This document shows, piece after piece, positions 43,318 through 51,243 of a DNA stretch of 64,000 nucleotides. This stretch comes from Pseudomonadota bacterium. Lineage in GTDB: Bacteria > Pseudomonadota > Alphaproteobacteria > Rhizobiales > Xanthobacteraceae. The stretch covers positions 1-64,000 of the forward strand of contig JAEWHT010000455.1 in the NCBI GenBank assembly GCA_023387695.1, read 5' to 3'. The notes beneath the pieces are model-generated. The model had not been told where the DNA came from. It worked only from the letters and a program-made list of their open reading frames with translations, and made no database searches. The position numbers and the translations under genes are program-made. How positions within the stretch are numbered: position 1 is the first letter of the stretch; every line of letters begins with the position of its first letter.

Positions 43318-45147
43318 ATGCGCAATTTTTTCAGGCTTTACCCGTTGCTCCTCGCTGTCGCGCTGATGTTCGGCGCTGACCCCGCCTTTGCCGGAAAGCG
43401 CGTCGCGCTGGTGCTGGCCAACTCGGCCTATCAAAACGCACCGCAGCTTACCAATCCCGTTAATGATGGCGCGGTGATCGCCAAGACATTGAAGGATGCC
43501 GGCTTCGATAGCGTCGATTCCCGACACGATCTGACCGCGCTTGAAACGCGACGCGTGCTGCGCGATTTCGCCGATTCGACCCGCGATGCCGACATCGCCG
43601 TGGTCTACTATGCCGGCCACGGTATCGAAGTCGAAGGCTCCAACTATCTGATCCCGGTTGACGCCAAGCTCGAGCGCGACACTGACGTCTATGACGAGGC
43701 GCTCTCGCTCGATCGTGTTCTGGTTGCGGTCGAGCCGGCGAAGCAGCTTCGCCTGGTGATCCTCGACGCCTGCCGCGACAATCCGTTTGGCAGGACCATG
43801 AAGCGCACGTTGGCCTCGCGTGGCATCGGCCGCGGTCTGGCCCAGGTCGAGCCGACCAGCACCAATACGCTGATCGCCTACTCGGCCAAGGCCGGCTTCA
43901 CGGCGCAGGACGGTGACGGCGCCAACAGTCCGTTCACCATCGCGCTGTCGAAGCATCTGACGACACCGGGCCTCGATGTTCGCCGCGCCTTTGGCTTCGT
44001 GCGCGACGAAGTGCTGAAGTCGACCGGCAACAAGCAGGAGCCGTTTGTCTACGGTTCGCTCGGTGGCGAGGACGTGCCGCTGGTGCCCGTGAAGGCCGTG
44101 GCCGCGGCGACCGCTGCGCCCACGACGAATCCGCAGATCGACATGCGCCGCGACTACGAGCTTGCGCTTCAGGTCGGCAACAGGCCGGCGTGGGAAGCTT
44201 TCCTGGCCCAGCATCCGGACGGCTTCTATGCGAACCTTGCCAAGCTTCAGCTCGACAAGATCCAGGCCGAACAGGTTCACGCCGCAGCCACCGAGAAGGC
44301 GAAGCAGGCGGAGGCCGAGCGGGATCGTCTCGCCGCGGCTGGCGCGCAGAAGGACGCGCAAGCCAAGGCCGCGGCCGACGCACAGGCCGCCGAAAAGGCT
44401 CAGCTTGCCGCGCAGAAGGCCAAGGAGCAGGTGCAGCAGCAGGCTGCTGCCGCCGAGCAGCAGCGCGTCAATCTCGCCGCTACGGCGCCGAGCGCTGCAC
44501 CCGCCAGTACGGCGAGCCCCGCTGGCACGAATGTCGCCGCGCTGACGCCAACAAGCACGCCGGCCGATCTCAGCCGCTCGATGCAGACCGAACTCGGCCG
44601 CGTCGGCTGCTACTCCGGCCAGGCTGACGGCAACTGGAATACGTCCTCGCAGCGGTCGCTGTCGCAGTTCAACCGCTATGCCGGCACCAAGCTCGACGTG
44701 AAGATGGCGAGTGCTGATGCGCTCGACACGGTCAAGTCAAAGCAGTCGCGCGTCTGCCCGCTGGTCTGCGATCACGGCTTCAAGGCCGATGGCGACAAAT
44801 GCACCAAGATCGTCTGCGACGACGGCTTTGCGTTGAACGACGACAATGAATGCGAGAAGCAGCGTGCGGCCAAGCCGGCCAAGCCGACAACTGCCAAGCC
44901 TGCAACTGCCAGTCGCGACGACAGCGACGACCGTCCCGCACGGCAGCGTCGTCAGTCCGGCGACGCGGCTGGCGGAGTGGCGGGCGGCGGTGCTGCTGTC
45001 GCTTCTGGTTCGGGTCGTGCGTCGGGCGGTAGCGGTCAGTACTTTTGCAATGATCTGCTCTGCCGTCCGGTCCGGCGCGGTTGTCATCTTGAGTTTCGCG
45101 GCGGTGGCGGCCCGCACAATGATGCCAATTACGAAGTCTGCAATTGA
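43318..45147 (+). CDS. Secreted caspase-family (C14) protein with cysteine-rich C-terminus
   Basis: 609 aa. Signal peptide (MRNFFRLYPLLLAVALMFGA, cleaved near AFA). The p20-type caspase domain has catalytic His101 (YYAGHG) and Cys152 (LDACRDNPF). Residues about 330-390 are an Ala/Lys/Glu-rich coiled coil. A peptidoglycan-binding-like segment (MQTELGRVGCYSGQADGNW) and two short Cys repeats (CDHGFKADGDKC, CDDGFALNDDNEC) follow, and a Gly-rich tail with four more Cys ends the protein. GGGAAG precedes ATG 43318. Protease specificity and target unknown. Confidence 0.85.
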   Translation: MRNFFRLYPLLLAVALMFGADPAFAGKRVALVLANSAYQNAPQLTNPVNDGAVIAKTLKDAGFDSVDSRHDLTALETRRVLRDFADSTRDADIAVVYYAGHGIEVEGSNYLIPVDAKLERDTDVYDEALSLDRVLVAVEPAKQLRLVILDACRDNPFGRTMKRTLASRGIGRGLAQVEPTSTNTLIAYSAKAGFTAQDGDGANSPFTIALSKHLTTPGLDVRRAFGFVRDEVLKSTGNKQEPFVYGSLGGEDVPLVPVKAVAAATAAPTTNPQIDMRRDYELALQVGNRPAWEAFLAQHPDGFYANLAKLQLDKIQAEQVHAAATEKAKQAEAERDRLAAAGAQKDAQAKAAADAQAAEKAQLAAQKAKEQVQQQAAAAEQQRVNLAATAPSAAPASTASPAGTNVAALTPTSTPADLSRSMQTELGRVGCYSGQADGNWNTSSQRSLSQFNRYAGTKLDVKMASADALDTVKSKQSRVCPLVCDHGFKADGDKCTKIVCDDGFALNDDNECEKQRAAKPAKPTTAKPATASRDDSDDRPARQRRQSGDAAGGVAGGGAAVASGSGRASGGSGQYFCNDLLCRPVRRGCHLEFRGGGGPHNDANYEVCN

Positions 45148-45164
45148 TGAGGTCGTTCGCAACA

Positions 45165-45187
45165 TTGTCCTGGCGAAGCCGGGACAA
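45165..45187. terminator. Hairpin between convergent genes
   Basis: TTGTCCTGGC / GCCGGGACAA, a 10-bp stem with one T-G wobble and a GAA loop, in the 51-bp gap between the caspase-like gene and the DUF1345 gene. There is no T-tract. Confidence 0.4.
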
Positions 45188-45198
45188 CGTCGCGGGGA

Positions 45199-45888
45199 TC
45201 ATGTCGCGATCGCGCTCGCCGCGATGTTGACCGTCAGCGCCAACAGCGCCGTATTGTAGATGAAAGAGACGATGCCGTGCGCGGTGGCGGTGCGGCGGAT
45301 GGTCTTGTCGGTAATGCCGACGTCCGAGACCTGCGCGGTCATCCCGATCACGAACGAGAAATAGACGAAGTCCCAATAGTCGGCGTGATCTTCCTTCTCG
45401 CCGCTCGGGAATTGCAAGCCGCCCACCGGGAGGCGGTAATAATCATGGGCGTAATGTAGCGCGAAGGTCGTGTGCACGGCGGCCCAGGACAGCGCGATGG
45501 TGGCGACGGCGATCGTCAGCTCCATGGCACCGCGGTGCGGCGTGCCGAGCTCGTAGACGATTGCGGCAATGCTGGCGAATGCGCCAATCGCCGTTACCAG
45601 CAGGATGACGAAGCGGCCGTCGTCCTGCATCGCGGCCGCACGGCGGATGTGCAGATGGTCGTTGCACAACATCATCGTGTAGACGAGCACGAGATAGACC
45701 GCGATCAGCGCATCCCATCCGAAGAGAAGCCGCGTCACCAGTCGGTGCGAGCCAGGGATGAGCAAACACACAAGAATGCCGACAGCAAGCGAGATGAAGG
45801 TCCGCGGTCGCGCGTAGATCAACCGCATCGGCCGCGACATCTGGCGGAAGCGGTCGAGGACGGGGTCTTCTTTGCTCTCGGCCGCCAT
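45199..45888 (-). CDS. DUF1345 membrane protein
   Basis: 229 aa with five or six membrane spans. Family landmarks are seen: LLFGWDALIAVYLVLVYTMML near the centre and the strongly conserved DYWDFVYFSFVIGMTAQVSDV. Inner membrane, unknown function. ATG 45888 lies 9 bp after the stop of the polyprenyl synthase gene on the same strand, so both are probably co-transcribed. Confidence 0.88.
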   Translation of the reverse strand: MAAESKEDPVLDRFRQMSRPMRLIYARPRTFISLAVGILVCLLIPGSHRLVTRLLFGWDALIAVYLVLVYTMMLCNDHLHIRRAAAMQDDGRFVILLVTAIGAFASIAAIVYELGTPHRGAMELTIAVATIALSWAAVHTTFALHYAHDYYRLPVGGLQFPSGEKEDHADYWDFVYFSFVIGMTAQVSDVGITDKTIRRTATAHGIVSFIYNTALLALTVNIAASAIAT

Positions 45889-45897
45889 CGATGTGCG

Positions 45898-46821
45898 TCA
45901 GTTCTTCCGCTCGGCGACGAAGCGCGCGGCGGCTTGCAGCACAGCGGCGCGGTCGCCGAAGATCGAGACCGCGCTGTCGGCGCGTGCCAGCAGATCGCGC
46001 ACGCGCTGCTTGGCGCCTTCGATGCCGAGCTGGGTCACGAAGGTGGTCTTGCCGAGCGCGGCATCGGCGCCCGCCGGCTTGCCGAGTGCGGCCGCATCGC
46101 CTTCGACGTCGAGCAGGTCGTCGGCGATCTGGAAGGCTTCGCCGAGCGCGCGGCCGTAATCGTCGAGCGCCTGATACTCTTTCTGCGAGGCCTGGCCGAG
46201 GAGCGCGCCGGCGATGCAGCCATAGCGCAGAAGCGCGCCGGTCTTCATCTGCTGAATGCGGGCGACGTCGATCGGTTCGTTACCACCGAAGCGGCCTTCG
46301 CCGGCGAGATCGAGGATCTGCCCACCGACCATGCCGCCGATGCCGGCGCAGCGCGCCAGCGCGCGCGTCAACAGCAGCCGCACATTGGCGTCGCGATGGA
46401 CTTCGTCGCGGGTGATGATGTCGAAGGCGATCGTCAGCAGGCCGTCACCGGCGAGGATCGCGGTGGCATCATCGGTCTGCTTGTGCAGGGTGGGGCGGCC
46501 GCGGCGCAGGTCCGAATTGTCCATCGCCGGCAGATCGTCATGGATCAGCGAATAGCAGTGAATGCATTCCAGCGCGGCACCCACGAGCAGCGCCGCTTCA
46601 CGGGGAACGCCGAACACGGCTGCGCTCTCGACCGCCAGGAACGGGCGCAGGCGCTTGCCGCCGTTGAGGCTCGAATAGCGCATTGCGTCCATCAGTCGCT
46701 TGGGGCGCGCGATCTCATCGTGCAGGATATCGTCCGACAGCAGGCGCCCGAGCAGGGCCTCGGTGTCATCAGCGGTCTTGTCCAGACGCTTGGCGAAATC
46801 GGACGGGGACGTGCCGGTCAT
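45898..46821 (-). CDS. ispA: Short-chain polyprenyl diphosphate synthase (farnesyl diphosphate synthase type)
   Basis: 307 aa. First Asp-rich motif HDDLPAMDNSDLRRG with the two-residue insertion typical of bacterial FPP/GGPP synthases, second Asp-rich motif ADDLLD, and the substrate-binding NGGKRLRP. It condenses IPP with allylic diphosphates. ATG 46821 has GGAG 9 nt upstream; a longer frame exists but lacks homology. Chain length (FPP or GGPP) cannot be fixed by eye. ispG about 9 kb away supplies the same pathway. Confidence 0.88.
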   Translation of the reverse strand: MTGTSPSDFAKRLDKTADDTEALLGRLLSDDILHDEIARPKRLMDAMRYSSLNGGKRLRPFLAVESAAVFGVPREAALLVGAALECIHCYSLIHDDLPAMDNSDLRRGRPTLHKQTDDATAILAGDGLLTIAFDIITRDEVHRDANVRLLLTRALARCAGIGGMVGGQILDLAGEGRFGGNEPIDVARIQQMKTGALLRYGCIAGALLGQASQKEYQALDDYGRALGEAFQIADDLLDVEGDAAALGKPAGADAALGKTTFVTQLGIEGAKQRVRDLLARADSAVSIFGDRAAVLQAAARFVAERKN

Positions 46822-46982
46822 CAAGAAAGGCTCCAGAACAAAAATTCGGCCGGACAATCCTTTATGCGCCCGCCCCAGTCAATCGTTTGGAAGGCCTAAA
46901 AAGTGCTGGAAAAGGCCCGAATTATCACAGACTTAATGGCGGGATCCGCGGCCACGTTCCCTAACGCGCCGGAAAGGTCGAT

Positions 46983-47657
46983 TTGCGCATCGTCAAAATC
47001 CTGCTGGTTGCGTTCGCGGTCGTGGTCCTCGCGCCCTACGTGGTCGCGCCGTTCTACCGCGCCGGTCATCCCGTCTCGACGCTGATGGCCTGGCGTTCGC
47101 TGACGGGCGCGCCGATGCATCGGGAGTGGATCGATCTGGCGGCGATGTCGCCCTCACTGCCGCGCTCGGTGGTGGCGGCCGAGGACGCCCATTTCTGCAA
47201 GCATCATGGCATCGACTGGGGCGCGCTGCGCGAGGCCATCAACGACGCCAAGGAAGACGGCACCCCGTTCCGCGGCGCTTCCACCATCACCCAGCAAGTG
47301 GCCAAAAACCTGTTCCTTTGGCAGGGGCGGGATTTCGTCCGCAAGGCGCTGGAATTTCCGCTGGCGGTCTGGATCGATTTTGTCCTGCCCAAGCACCGGA
47401 TCCTGGAAATCTACCTCAATATCGCCGAGCTCGGCCCCCAGGGGCAGTTTGGAGCGGAGACGGCCAGCGCCTACGCGTTTGGTAAATCCGCTTCCCGTCT
47501 CTCCCCCCGGGAGGCGGCCCTTTTGGCCTCGATCCTGCCGAATCCGGTCAAACGCAGCGCCAGAGCCCCGGGGCCGGGCGTGCGGCGGCTGGCCGGGACC
47601 TATGTGGCCAGGGCGGAGGCCTCCTCGCTTTTGACCTGCTGGCAGGAAAATCGCTGA
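46983..47657 (+). CDS. mtgA: Monofunctional biosynthetic peptidoglycan transglycosylase
   Basis: 224 aa, full length for MtgA. N-terminal membrane anchor ([20 protein letters not shown]), then GT51 motifs with catalytic Glu67 ([12 protein letters not shown]), [16 protein letters not shown] and [17 protein letters not shown] 46983 is the start because GGAAAGG lies just upstream and no ATG is available before the anchor. It polymerises lipid II at the membrane. Divergent from ispA. Confidence 0.93.
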   Translation: MRIVKILLVAFAVVVLAPYVVAPFYRAGHPVSTLMAWRSLTGAPMHREWIDLAAMSPSLPRSVVAAEDAHFCKHHGIDWGALREAINDAKEDGTPFRGASTITQQVAKNLFLWQGRDFVRKALEFPLAVWIDFVLPKHRILEIYLNIAELGPQGQFGAETASAYAFGKSASRLSPREAALLASILPNPVKRSARAPGPGVRRLAGTYVARAEASSLLTCWQENR

Positions 47658-47744
47658 TTTCGGGCTCTTTTCGGGCGTTTTTTCCGTGCCAGAACCCTAG
47701 CTTTACGGCCAGCCTTCCTCTATAAGCCCGGCCTTGATTGGCAT

Positions 47745-47772
47745 TCAGCTCGCCCCGTATTGCGGGCGCTGA
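47745..47772 (+). promoter_or_regulatory. Leader hairpin upstream of rpmF
   Basis: TCAG and CGCCC at 47745-47755 pair with GGGCG and CTGA at 47764-47772, leaving a two-base bulge, about 50 nt before the rpmF start. It may be a leader structure of the ribosomal-protein mRNA or an incidental hairpin. Confidence 0.25.
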
Positions 47773-47824
47773 GCCGTTCCTCGCGGACGATGCCCTGAAA
47801 CACCAATCCCTAGAGGATACTGAA

Positions 47825-48007
47825 ATGGCCGTTCCGAGAAGAAAAACCTCGCCGTCGCGTCGTGGCATGCGCCGCTCGGCAGACGCCATCAAGAAGCCGA
47901 CCTATGTGGAAGACAAGGACTCCGGCGAGCTCCGTCGTCCGCATCATCTCGACCTCAAGACCGGCATGTACAAGGGCCGTCAGGTCCTGAAGAAGAAAGA
48001 GTCCTGA
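47825..48007 (+). CDS. rpmF: 50S ribosomal protein L32
   Basis: 60 aa. Begins [18 protein letters not shown], the L32 signature, and lacks the CxxC zinc pairs, so it is the zinc-independent form. GAGG precedes ATG 47825 by about 8 nt. Its stop codon lies in the stem of a terminator. Part of the large ribosomal subunit. Confidence 0.97.
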   Translation: MAVPRRKTSPSRRGMRRSADAIKKPTYVEDKDSGELRRPHHLDLKTGMYKGRQVLKKKES

Positions 48008-48046
48008 TCTCAGGACTTTTCTTTGGGCGGGCTGATCGAGCCCGCC
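47996..48046 (+). terminator. Rho-independent terminator after rpmF, with a second hairpin
   Basis: GTCCTGA-TC-TCAGGAC (48001-48016), preceded by AAAGA and followed by TTTTCTTT; the rpmF TGA is inside the stem. A second stem GGCGGGCT / AGCCCGCC at 48026-48046 follows directly. Confidence 0.85.
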
Positions 48047-48150
48047 TGATTTCGGCCAACCCATGAGATATGACAGTGACGGCGGCGGAGCAGATGCTTC
48101 GCCGCCGCATTGTCCTGCCCGGACATCTTGATCGAGAAGGCGCTTTGCCG

Positions 48151-48792
48151 ATGGTCGGTTTCCCGCTGCTTCTGATTCCGCTCGCGGTGTACAACATCAT
48201 CGCCTTCCTGATGCCCAGCGTGTCCTTCTCGGATGTGCTGTTCAAGGTGCCGATGATTAGCGGCGAGACCTGGCCGGTCACGCTGGCCGATCTGCTGCTC
48301 GCGCTCGGCGTGCTGCTGCTGCTGCTCGAAGTGGTCAAGGGCGCACGGCCCGGCGCGAAATTCCTGATGGATCATTTGCTATCGCTGATCCTGTTCGGCG
48401 CGGCCGCAGCCGAATTCGTGATGTGGCCTAAATTCGGCAACTCCACTTATTTCCTGCTGGTGCTGCTCGCGATGGCCGATCTCTTTGGCGGCATCGCCCA
48501 GCGCACGCGCCGACGCATCGCCTACGTTGCTGCGGAGACGGTCACTGTGCCGCGCAAGGCGAAGCGCCAGGCCGAGGCACCGCCGGCTGCGACCACGTTC
48601 GAGCCGAAGCTCGATCCGGTGCCCGCGCCACAGCCTGAACCGCCGCCCGCACCCTCGGCGCAATCGGTTGCCGAATCCGTTTTGATGGATCATCCCGCGC
48701 CGAAGCCAGGTATCGCGCCATCGCCGGAAATTCCCTCGCCGCATTTGCAGCCGGGCAACGGCACGCCGTCCTCGCCCGACGAGCAGCGCTGA
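48151..48792 (+). CDS. Conserved membrane protein of unknown function
   Basis: 213 aa from ATG 48151, with GAGAAGG 10 nt upstream; ATG 48070 would add 27 mostly polar residues. Three or four membrane spans occupy the first 120 residues (MVGFPLLLIPLAVYNIIAFL first). The C-terminal 85 residues are Pro/Ala-rich and probably disordered. I do not recognise a characterised family. It follows rpmF but is separated from it by a terminator. Confidence 0.65.
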   Translation: MVGFPLLLIPLAVYNIIAFLMPSVSFSDVLFKVPMISGETWPVTLADLLLALGVLLLLLEVVKGARPGAKFLMDHLLSLILFGAAAAEFVMWPKFGNSTYFLLVLLAMADLFGGIAQRTRRRIAYVAAETVTVPRKAKRQAEAPPAATTFEPKLDPVPAPQPEPPPAPSAQSVAESVLMDHPAPKPGIAPSPEIPSPHLQPGNGTPSSPDEQR

Positions 48793-48882
48793 TCTCTTTG
48801 AGTTCTGGCTTGGTCCAACCGCGAAGTCGGTGGGCTCCCTCGCCCCGTTCTTACGGGGAGAGGTGAATAGGGAATAGCTGCG

Positions 48883-49146
48883 TTACGCCACCTGACGCGT
48901 GCGTGAGGTGACACTGGGAAGCAGCGGACGCTTGCTGCCATAGGCCATGCGCGCATCCTCGGACGAGCCGCGGCGCAGCCGGTTTGCCTGGGGCAGGTGC
49001 TCGGCATTGGCGATCAGCTGAGTGACGAAGCTTGGATCGGGGCGCGTCAAAGGCACCTTGCGGATCAACTGCAAAACCGGAGTCAGCGGCACCAGCGCGG
49101 TACTTGCTTCCCGCGTTGCTTCTTCGATCTGGTCCACATTCACCAT
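48883..49146 (-). CDS. Small conserved hypothetical protein
   Basis: 87 aa from ATG 49146 (MVNVDQIEEATREASTALVP); the frame extends to 49218 but the added residues look like read-through. The region PDPSFVTQLIANAEHLPQ reads as a real helix, followed by an Arg-rich tail. No domain recognised and the ribosome site is weak. Convergent with the preceding membrane protein gene and divergent from the GGDEF/EAL gene. Confidence 0.5.
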   Translation of the reverse strand: MVNVDQIEEATREASTALVPLTPVLQLIRKVPLTRPDPSFVTQLIANAEHLPQANRLRRGSSEDARMAYGSKRPLLPSVTSRTRQVA

Positions 49147-49323
49147 CGCAACACCACTGATCCCGATGAACTGGCGCGTTTTGGGACGCTGGCGCCGGTG
49201 CATGTGATGGTCTCGCAAGGCCTGTGCCGCGGCAGTCTATTCCCTTCCGAAGGGCTCGGGAACGTGGTTTCCAAATTGTTTATGAACTTTGCCTAGGGTC
49301 TGGGGCGAATCTGGCCGTATTCT

Positions 49324-51060
49324 GTGCCGGCTCAGGACTCCCCGCTGTCCCGAAACGAGGCGCTTTTGACCCCAGCATTACCGCAAGCCTCCGAGATCCT
49401 GGCCGCCCTCGGCCAAGCCGTATTCGTTTGGGATATCGCAAGCGACGCGATCGTCTGGGGTGAGCAGGCGGGCGCCATCTTCCCCGGAATTCCGCCTGAG
49501 CGGATCGCGACCGGCGCCGAGTTCGCCAAGCTGATCGAGCCCGCACAGACGTTGCGGACAGCCGCGCTCGCCCAGACCTCTGCCGTGCACGGCGCCGACG
49601 GCACGCCCTATCGCGTCGAGTATGGCGTGCGCATGAGCGCGTCCGATCCGGTGGTCTGGATAGAAGAGACCGGTCGCTGGTTCGCCGGGGCCGACGGTCG
49701 CCCGGTGCGTGCCATCGGCTCCGTCCGCATCAACAATGAACGGCACGCGCGCGATGAAGAGTTGACCAAGCTTGCGCGGCTCGATCCGTTGACCGGCGAG
49801 CTCAACCGCTCCCATCTGATCGCAGCGTTGGCCGAAGCGATCGAGGAAACCACCCGATTCCGTTCGACTGCCGCCTTCATGCTGGTCGGCATCGATCATC
49901 TGGCCCGCGTCAACGATGCCTTCGGCTTCGACGTGGCCGATGCGGTGATCCTCGACGTCGCCAAGCGCATCCGCGCGCGCTTGCGCGGCGGCGACGTGCT
50001 CGGCCGCTTCTCCGGCAACAAGTTCGGCCTGATCCTGAAGAACTGCACCGTCGACGACATGAACGTGGCCGCGGAGCGCTTTCTCGCCGGCGTCCGCGAC
50101 GAGGTGGTGCCGACCAGATCCGGTCCTGTCTCGGTCACCGTCTCGATCGGCGCGGTCAGCCTGCCGCGCTATGCCCGCAATGCCGACGAGGCGATCAACC
50201 GCGCCCAGGAGACACTCGATGCCGCCAAGCGCCGCCGCGTCGGCTCGTTCGCCGCATGGCGTCCGGACCCTGCGCGCGACGCGCAGCGCCGCGTCAATAT
50301 TCGTGTCACCGACGAGATCGTCACGGCGCTGAACGAGCGCCGTATCAAGCTCGCCTACGAGCCGGTGGTATCGGCGGCCTCGCGCGAACGTGCATTCCAC
50401 GAATGCCTGGTGCGGATGGATCAAGGCGACGGTCAGGTGCTGCTCGCGCCCGATATCGTGCCGGTGGCCGAGCGGCTCGGCCTCATCCGCCTGGTCGATC
50501 ACCGCGTGCTCGAGCTCGTGGTTGCCGAGCTCGCAGCCGCCCCCGACGTCAGCCTCAGCCTCAACATCTCGCCGGATACGACGATGGATCCCGATTGGTG
50601 GGCGGGCATCGAATCGCTGATGCGTGCTCATCCCGGCGTCGCGGAGCGGCTGATCGTCGAGATCACCGAGACGGTCGCGATCCAGGACATCGATGATGTC
50701 CGCGCCTTCGTCGGCCGCCTCAAGAATTTCGGCAGCCGTATCGCCATCGACGATTTCGGTGCCGGCTACACCTCGTTCCGCAATTTGCGCAAGCTCGGCG
50801 TGGACATCGTCAAGATCGACGGCGCCTTTGTGCAGAACATCACCCACTCCGCCGACGACCGTGCCTTCGTGCAGACCTTGATCGATCTTGCCCGCCGTCT
50901 CGACATCAAGACCGTGGCCGAATGGGTGCAGGACGATGAGGCCGCCAACATGCTGCGCGACTGGGGTTGCGATTACATCCAGGGGCGGCTGATAGGGCTG
51001 GCGTCAGCCGAGCGCCCGTGGGCTAAGCCGTCGGACAGCGCGCTGCCCGCGGCAGGTTGA
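49324..51060 (+). CDS. GGDEF-EAL protein with degenerate GGDEF domain
   Basis: 578 aa. PAS-like N-terminus (about 20-135), then a GGDEF fold whose active site reads SGNKF instead of GGDEF (near residue 230), so cyclase activity is unlikely. The EAL domain reads ECL at the first motif but keeps the metal and catalytic residues: Asn in LNIS, Glu in VEITE, DDFGAGY, Lys in VKIDG, Glu in VAEWV and Gln in YIQGRL. It is probably a c-di-GMP phosphodiesterase, perhaps regulated through its degenerate half. GTG 49324 is used; a TTG at 49366 with GAGG upstream is an alternative. Confidence 0.85.
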   Translation: MPAQDSPLSRNEALLTPALPQASEILAALGQAVFVWDIASDAIVWGEQAGAIFPGIPPERIATGAEFAKLIEPAQTLRTAALAQTSAVHGADGTPYRVEYGVRMSASDPVVWIEETGRWFAGADGRPVRAIGSVRINNERHARDEELTKLARLDPLTGELNRSHLIAALAEAIEETTRFRSTAAFMLVGIDHLARVNDAFGFDVADAVILDVAKRIRARLRGGDVLGRFSGNKFGLILKNCTVDDMNVAAERFLAGVRDEVVPTRSGPVSVTVSIGAVSLPRYARNADEAINRAQETLDAAKRRRVGSFAAWRPDPARDAQRRVNIRVTDEIVTALNERRIKLAYEPVVSAASRERAFHECLVRMDQGDGQVLLAPDIVPVAERLGLIRLVDHRVLELVVAELAAAPDVSLSLNISPDTTMDPDWWAGIESLMRAHPGVAERLIVEITETVAIQDIDDVRAFVGRLKNFGSRIAIDDFGAGYTSFRNLRKLGVDIVKIDGAFVQNITHSADDRAFVQTLIDLARRLDIKTVAEWVQDDEAANMLRDWGCDYIQGRLIGLASAERPWAKPSDSALPAAG

Positions 51061-51066
51061 GAGCGC

Positions 51067-51157
51067 GTAGGGTGGATTAGCGCAGCGTAATCCACCGCTT
51101 CTGGCTCTGCGGATGCGAACTGTATTGGATTATGCCTTCGGCTAATCCACCCGACCC
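51067..51157. repeat. Palindromic intergenic repeat
   Basis: GTAGGGTGGATTAGC at the left end pairs with GCTAATCCACCCGACCCT at the right; inner GCGTAATCCACC and TGGATTATGCC also match. It is related to the GTAGGGTGGGT element at 11669. It lies between two convergent c-di-GMP genes. Confidence 0.65.
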
Positions 51158-51193
51158 TCGCTGCGAAATTCTCTTTTGAAATCAGTCCCCGTT

Positions 51194-51219
51194 CTACTGT
51201 GCATGGGGTTGTTTTCGCG
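51194..51219. repeat. 26-bp exact repeat, copy 2
   Basis: Identical to 7371-7396 over 26 bp. It lies 24 bp beyond the stop of the minus-strand gene ending at 51244, the same placement as copy 1. Confidence 0.8.
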
Positions 51220-51243
51220 GAAGTTCGCGACGGGCGGGGAAGT

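Noticed and set aside
45472..46899. 475-codon plus-strand frame opposite DUF1345 and ispA
   Set aside because: It spans two real genes in antisense and has no recognisable domain.
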